Below are positions 60,924 to 64,000 of a stretch of DNA of 64,000 nt, in pieces. Source of the stretch: Acidimicrobiaceae bacterium (GTDB lineage: Bacteria > Actinomycetota > Acidimicrobiia > Acidimicrobiales > RAAP-2); assembly GCA_003158855.1 (NCBI GenBank), contig PMLJ01000033.1, forward strand, positions 1 to 64,000. Reading direction: 5' to 3'. A program made the position numbers and the translations under genes. Numbering within the stretch: the stretch's first letter is position 1; the number at the start of each line of letters is the position of its first letter. The notes beneath the pieces were generated by a model. That model saw nothing but the letters and a program-made list of their open reading frames with translations. It had not been told where the DNA came from and ran no database searches.

Positions 60924-62549
60924 TCAGATCCTCTCCGGCACCATCTCGATCGCGCCGCACGGGCATTCCTTCACGCAGATTCCGCAGCCCTTGCAGAAGT
61001 CGTAATCGAATTGGTAGCGCTGCGACGGTCCCAGCTTTATGACCGCGTTGTCGGGACAGACGCCGAAGCAGTTGTCGCATTCGAAGCAGTTCCCGCACGA
61101 GAGGCAGCGGCGGGCCTCGAAGAGTGCGTTGCCCTCGTTGAGCCCCCCGATCACCTCTTCAAAGTTGGTCTGGCGGCGTATCTTCTCGAGTTCTGGACGC
61201 TTCGTGCGTGGAGCGTCCGCGTAGTACCAGGTGTTGAGTCGATCGAACGTGGCGAGTTCGTGGCGCTCCTTTGGCACTGACGTGCGGCCCATGACGAAGT
61301 CGTCGATTCCGTGCGCGGCCTTCTTGCCGTGCCCGACCGCGACGGTCGCCGTGCGATCAGCCGGCACGGCGTCGCCACCGGCGAAGATTCCACTCGCACC
61401 GGCCATCATCGACTCCATCACCTCGACGACGCCATCTTCGACCTTCACGTCGCTGGCCCGATCGAGCAGCGAGAGGTCCGTGTCCTGACCCAGTGCCAGC
61501 ACCAGCGAATCGGCGTCGAGCTCCTCGAATTCGCCCGTGGGTTCTGGGAAGCCCTCGTCGTTGAGCCGCATGATCTCGAGCACCATGCGGTCGCCATCGA
61601 ACTTGTTGACCGTCGAGAGCCAGCGCACCGTGACCCCTTCGCCCAAGGCCTGCTCGAGCTCTTCGCCGCTCGCGCCCATGCGCTCGCGATTTCGCCGGTA
61701 GACCACGACCGCGTCGGTCGCCCCGAGACGCCGCGCGGTGCGCGCAGCGTCGAAGGCAGTGTCACCGCCCCCGTAGATCACCACGCGCCGTCCGAGCAGC
61801 GGTGGATCCTCGTCGGCGACCTGGTGCAGGAAGGAGACGGCGTCGATGACGCGCGACGAGTCACCGGCGGGAATATTGACCCGCTTGCCGAGCTGCGCCC
61901 CCACGGCGAGGAACACCGCATCGAAGCCGCCTTCGCTGCGTTCCTGTTCGATGTCGTGCACGACGTGGCCGAGTTCGACGTCCACGCCCATCGCGACGAT
62001 ACGCGCGATCTCCGCGTCGAGTACGTCGCGTGGCAGGCGATACGAGGGGATGCCGTAACGCATCATGCCGCCGAGCCGCCGAGCCGAATCCACGAGTCGA
62101 ACGTGGTGCCCGAGTCGGCGCAGGTGGTACGTGGCGCTGAGCCCGGCGGGACCGGCGCCGACGACGAGGATCCGCTTTCCGGTGTCCGGTCCGGCGTCGG
62201 GTAGCACCCAACCCTTCTCGATGGCCAGGTCCCCGAGGAACCTCTCGACGGCGTTGATGCCGACGGCCTCGTCGACCTGGACGCGGTTGCACGCCGTCTC
62301 GCAGGGATGGAAGCAGACCCTGCCCATGATGGCGGGAATGGGATTCTCCTCGACCAGTTTGCGCCACGCCCCTTCGTAGTTGCCCGACTCCGCCTCGTAG
62401 AGCCAGCCCTGGATGTTCTCGCCGGCGGGACACGCGTTGTTGCACGGCGGCATGCGGTCCACGTAGACCGGCCGCTCCACCCGCCACGAGCCCGTGTGGT
62501 TGGCGCGACTGGTGCCGACGTCCAGGGTGATTGCAAAGGGAATCTCCAT
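60924..62549 (-). CDS. GltD-like NAD(P)H oxidoreductase fused to a 2x[4Fe-4S] ferredoxin domain
   Basis: A protein of 541 aa. The N-terminus has cysteines in CNNACPAGENIQ and CFHPCETACNR, for an Fe-S cluster as in the glutamate synthase small subunit. Two nucleotide folds follow (VVGAGPAGLSATYHL for FAD, VIYGGGDTAFDAARTA for NAD(P)H). The C-terminal 70 residues have CLSCGNCFECDNCFGVCP and CKGCGICVKECPCG, two [4Fe-4S] clusters of PorD type. With porB and porA downstream of one promoter it should pass electrons between the 2-oxoacid oxidoreductase and NAD(P)H. The ATG overlaps the porB stop (TAATG). Confidence 0.9.
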   Translation of the reverse strand: MEIPFAITLDVGTSRANHTGSWRVERPVYVDRMPPCNNACPAGENIQGWLYEAESGNYEGAWRKLVEENPIPAIMGRVCFHPCETACNRVQVDEAVGINAVERFLGDLAIEKGWVLPDAGPDTGKRILVVGAGPAGLSATYHLRRLGHHVRLVDSARRLGGMMRYGIPSYRLPRDVLDAEIARIVAMGVDVELGHVVHDIEQERSEGGFDAVFLAVGAQLGKRVNIPAGDSSRVIDAVSFLHQVADEDPPLLGRRVVIYGGGDTAFDAARTARRLGATDAVVVYRRNRERMGASGEELEQALGEGVTVRWLSTVNKFDGDRMVLEIMRLNDEGFPEPTGEFEELDADSLVLALGQDTDLSLLDRASDVKVEDGVVEVMESMMAGASGIFAGGDAVPADRTATVAVGHGKKAAHGIDDFVMGRTSVPKERHELATFDRLNTWYYADAPRTKRPELEKIRRQTNFEEVIGGLNEGNALFEARRCLSCGNCFECDNCFGVCPDNAVIKLGPSQRYQFDYDFCKGCGICVKECPCGAIEMVPERI

Positions 62550-63568
62550 TACTGCGCCATCTCCTTCGAATCGGCTTGCTCGTCAACGAGCCCGTAGCGG
62601 GCGATATTCTGATCGGCCATCGCCTGAATGCGCGCCACGACGTCGGGGCGCGGGTGCTTGCCGAAGAGATGTGCGTAGCGCCGCTGTATCGACAGGTAGT
62701 CCTCGACGGGAACCTGGCGGCGAATCTTCGACACCGAGGTCACCACGCCGCCCTCCGCCTCGAAGACGGGAAAGAGCCCGGACTCCTTCGCGAGACGCGC
62801 GACATGAATTGTCTCGTTCGACGCCGATCCCCAGCCGAGGGGGCACGGGACGAGCACGTGGAGATAGCGCGCCCCGTGGATCTCCATGGCGCGCTCGACC
62901 TTGCGCTCCAGGTCGTGCAAATCGGCGACCGTCGCCGTCGCGACGTACGGAATGTCGTGCGCCATGGCGATTCGGGGAAGATCTTTCCCCTGACCGAAGG
63001 TGTTCCCGGGTTCGGGGCCGACGGCCTCGGTGGTGGCGGTGCGCGCGGCGGGTGGAGTCGCCGCCGAGCGTTGCACGCCGGTATTCATGTAACCCTCGTT
63101 GTCGTAGCAGATGAAGAGGACGTCGTCGTTTCGTTCGAACATCCCCGAAAGGCATCCGAACCCGATGTCAACCGTCCCGCCATCGCCCGCCTGGGCGACG
63201 ACGCGGACATCCTTCTTGCCCTTCACGCGAAGGGCCGCGGCGACGCCGGTCGCGACCGCGGGAGCGTTTCCGAAGAGCGAGTGCAGCCATGGGATCCGCC
63301 ACGAGGTTTCGGGGTAAGGAGTCGAGAACACTTCGAGGCATCCGGTGGCGTTCACCGCGACGATCTGTCCGTTCGTTGCCCGCATGGCGGCGTCGAGCGC
63401 GTAGCGCGCGCCCAGCGCCTCGCCGCAGCCCTGACAGGCCCGGTGCCCGGAGTCGATCGAGTTGGCCCGGTCCAGGTTCGACTGAACCGTGCGTTCGCCA
63501 TCGCTGAGCAAGCGGTTCCCGACCGCGAAGCTTCCGATTTGGTAGAAGTGAACGGGTTGGGTGGTCAT
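62549..63568 (-). CDS. porB: 2-oxoacid:ferredoxin oxidoreductase (pyruvate-type), beta subunit
   Basis: A TPP-binding subunit of 339 aa. CQGCGEALG (Cys45, Cys48) and NATGCLEVF (Cys77) hold a [4Fe-4S] cluster with a later Cys in VPCPLGWGS. AQAGDGGTVDIGF with YDNEGYMN binds TPP and Mg. It decarboxylates pyruvate (or another 2-oxoacid) to acyl-CoA, passing electrons to ferredoxin. It is coupled to porA and to the GltD-like gene by four- and one-base overlaps. Confidence 0.93.
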   Translation of the reverse strand: MTTQPVHFYQIGSFAVGNRLLSDGERTVQSNLDRANSIDSGHRACQGCGEALGARYALDAAMRATNGQIVAVNATGCLEVFSTPYPETSWRIPWLHSLFGNAPAVATGVAAALRVKGKKDVRVVAQAGDGGTVDIGFGCLSGMFERNDDVLFICYDNEGYMNTGVQRSAATPPAARTATTEAVGPEPGNTFGQGKDLPRIAMAHDIPYVATATVADLHDLERKVERAMEIHGARYLHVLVPCPLGWGSASNETIHVARLAKESGLFPVFEAEGGVVTSVSKIRRQVPVEDYLSIQRRYAHLFGKHPRPDVVARIQAMADQNIARYGLVDEQADSKEMAQ

Positions 63569-64000
63569 GCCTGCTCCTTCACGGGCGCAGTGACCGCGGC
63601 GCCACGGTCGCGCAGAAGGTTCTCCGCCGAGGGGCCAGAACGCCGCGTCTCGCTCATGCGGGTCCGCTCACGTTCGACCGCGCCGTGATCGAGGTCAAGG
63701 AACGTCAAGGCCTCAAGCTCGCCTCGTCCAGCCGTTCCGATCAGCTCTTCCAAGGAGCGGCGCGTGATCGACCTTCCCCCGAGCCCGGCGACGACCGTGC
63801 GTAGCCTGGTCTCGACGCCCTGCATCGCCATGGCGACGTCGGTTGACAGCACGCCGCCGAATCCGATGCTGAAGGCCTTCTCCACGACCACGACCTGGCG
63901 GGCCTCGCAGAGTACCTCACGCACGGCTTCTGCCGGGAACGGACGGAACGACGTGATGCCGACGACGCCCACGCTCTCACCCGCTTCCCTTCGAATGTCC
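63565..64000 (-). CDS. porA: 2-oxoacid:ferredoxin oxidoreductase, alpha subunit (partial, N-terminus beyond the right edge)
   Basis: The frame is open to the window end; about 144 C-terminal codons are seen. GVVGITSFRPFPAEAVREVL and VVVVEKAFSIGFGGVLSTDV, then VVAGLGGRSITRRSLEEL, are the C-terminal domain of PorA. The stop overlaps the porB ATG by four bases. A short frame starting at 63972 is an artefact of the window edge. Confidence 0.88.
   Translation of the reverse strand, partial: DIRREAGESVGVVGITSFRPFPAEAVREVLCEARQVVVVEKAFSIGFGGVLSTDVAMAMQGVETRLRTVVAGLGGRSITRRSLEELIGTAGRGELEALTFLDLDHGAVERERTRMSETRRSGPSAENLLRDRGAAVTAPVKEQA

Overview
The window is a gene-dense stretch of a high-GC Gram-positive chromosome, most likely an actinobacterium of the class Acidimicrobiia. 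The class is an inference from gene content: an F420-type LLM oxidoreductase, an IleRS of the GWDTHGLPVE type, a PASTA-kinase-like receptor, many GTG starts, and a promoter grammar that favours leaderless mRNAs. I see no rRNA, tRNA, CRISPR array, transposase, integrase or phage gene.

1-14.4 kb is one long minus-strand block in which most neighbours overlap by 1-4 bases: gatA (cut by the left edge), gatC, an esterase, a DHA2 drug exporter, an SDR dehydrogenase, a small HIT-like protein, a PASTA receptor whose kinase domain lacks its catalytic-loop residues, ligA, mnmA, a cysteine desulfurase (sulfur donor for MnmA), a succinate-semialdehyde-type dehydrogenase and an EntS-like exporter. 14.4-24.1 kb holds a yceI/marR divergon with a readable promoter-operator, ileS, two acetyltransferases, a HAD phosphatase, a glutathione-peroxidase-like enzyme, a quinone reductase, a DUF5522 protein and a second DHA2 exporter.

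24.2-30.3 kb is a coherent amine-catabolism locus. A class III transaminase, a PuuB-like FAD amine oxidoreductase and an aminobutyraldehyde-type dehydrogenase surround an Lrp/AsnC regulator, with alanine dehydrogenase next door to recycle the alanine made when pyruvate is the amino acceptor. 30.4-37.6 kb carries membrane and secreted proteins, a threonine dehydratase-like enzyme, a CadD-like transporter, an MFS carrier, a Tat-exported peptide-binding protein without permeases, and a DUF5666 protein. 37.8-41.5 kb looks like a pyrimidine-salvage locus: NCS1 permease, yeast-type cytosine deaminase, uracil phosphoribosyltransferase and a second phosphoribosyltransferase.

41.5-51.4 kb has a heterodimeric ABC exporter with one degenerate ATP site, an LLM oxidoreductase, a glutamate dehydrogenase, a TetR regulator, a DOPA-dioxygenase-like enzyme, membrane proteins, two unlisted small ORFs and two gene scars. 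51.5-57.8 kb is an almost complete histidine pathway: a TrpR-like regulator heads hisG-hisD-hisCB(fused)-hisH-hisF-hisIE, with hisA divergent; HisC and HisB are one polypeptide and HisD is unusually short. 57.9-64 kb has a membrane protein with a perfect terminator, pirin, an HxlR/azoreductase divergon, a beta-propeller scar, and a GltD-like/ferredoxin subunit with porB and the end of porA (cut by the right edge).

No clear-cut new defence or mobile system is present. The strongest leads are the receptor pseudokinase, the HisC-HisB fusion with compact HisD under a TrpR-like regulator, the MarR operator lying inside the yceI promoter spacer, and a recurrent TANNNT-6 nt-start codon arrangement that predicts many leaderless mRNAs. 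The only gaps above 300 bases between intact genes of ordinary size (48037-48566 and 49197-49633) hold an amidohydrolase pseudogene and two candidate small genes.
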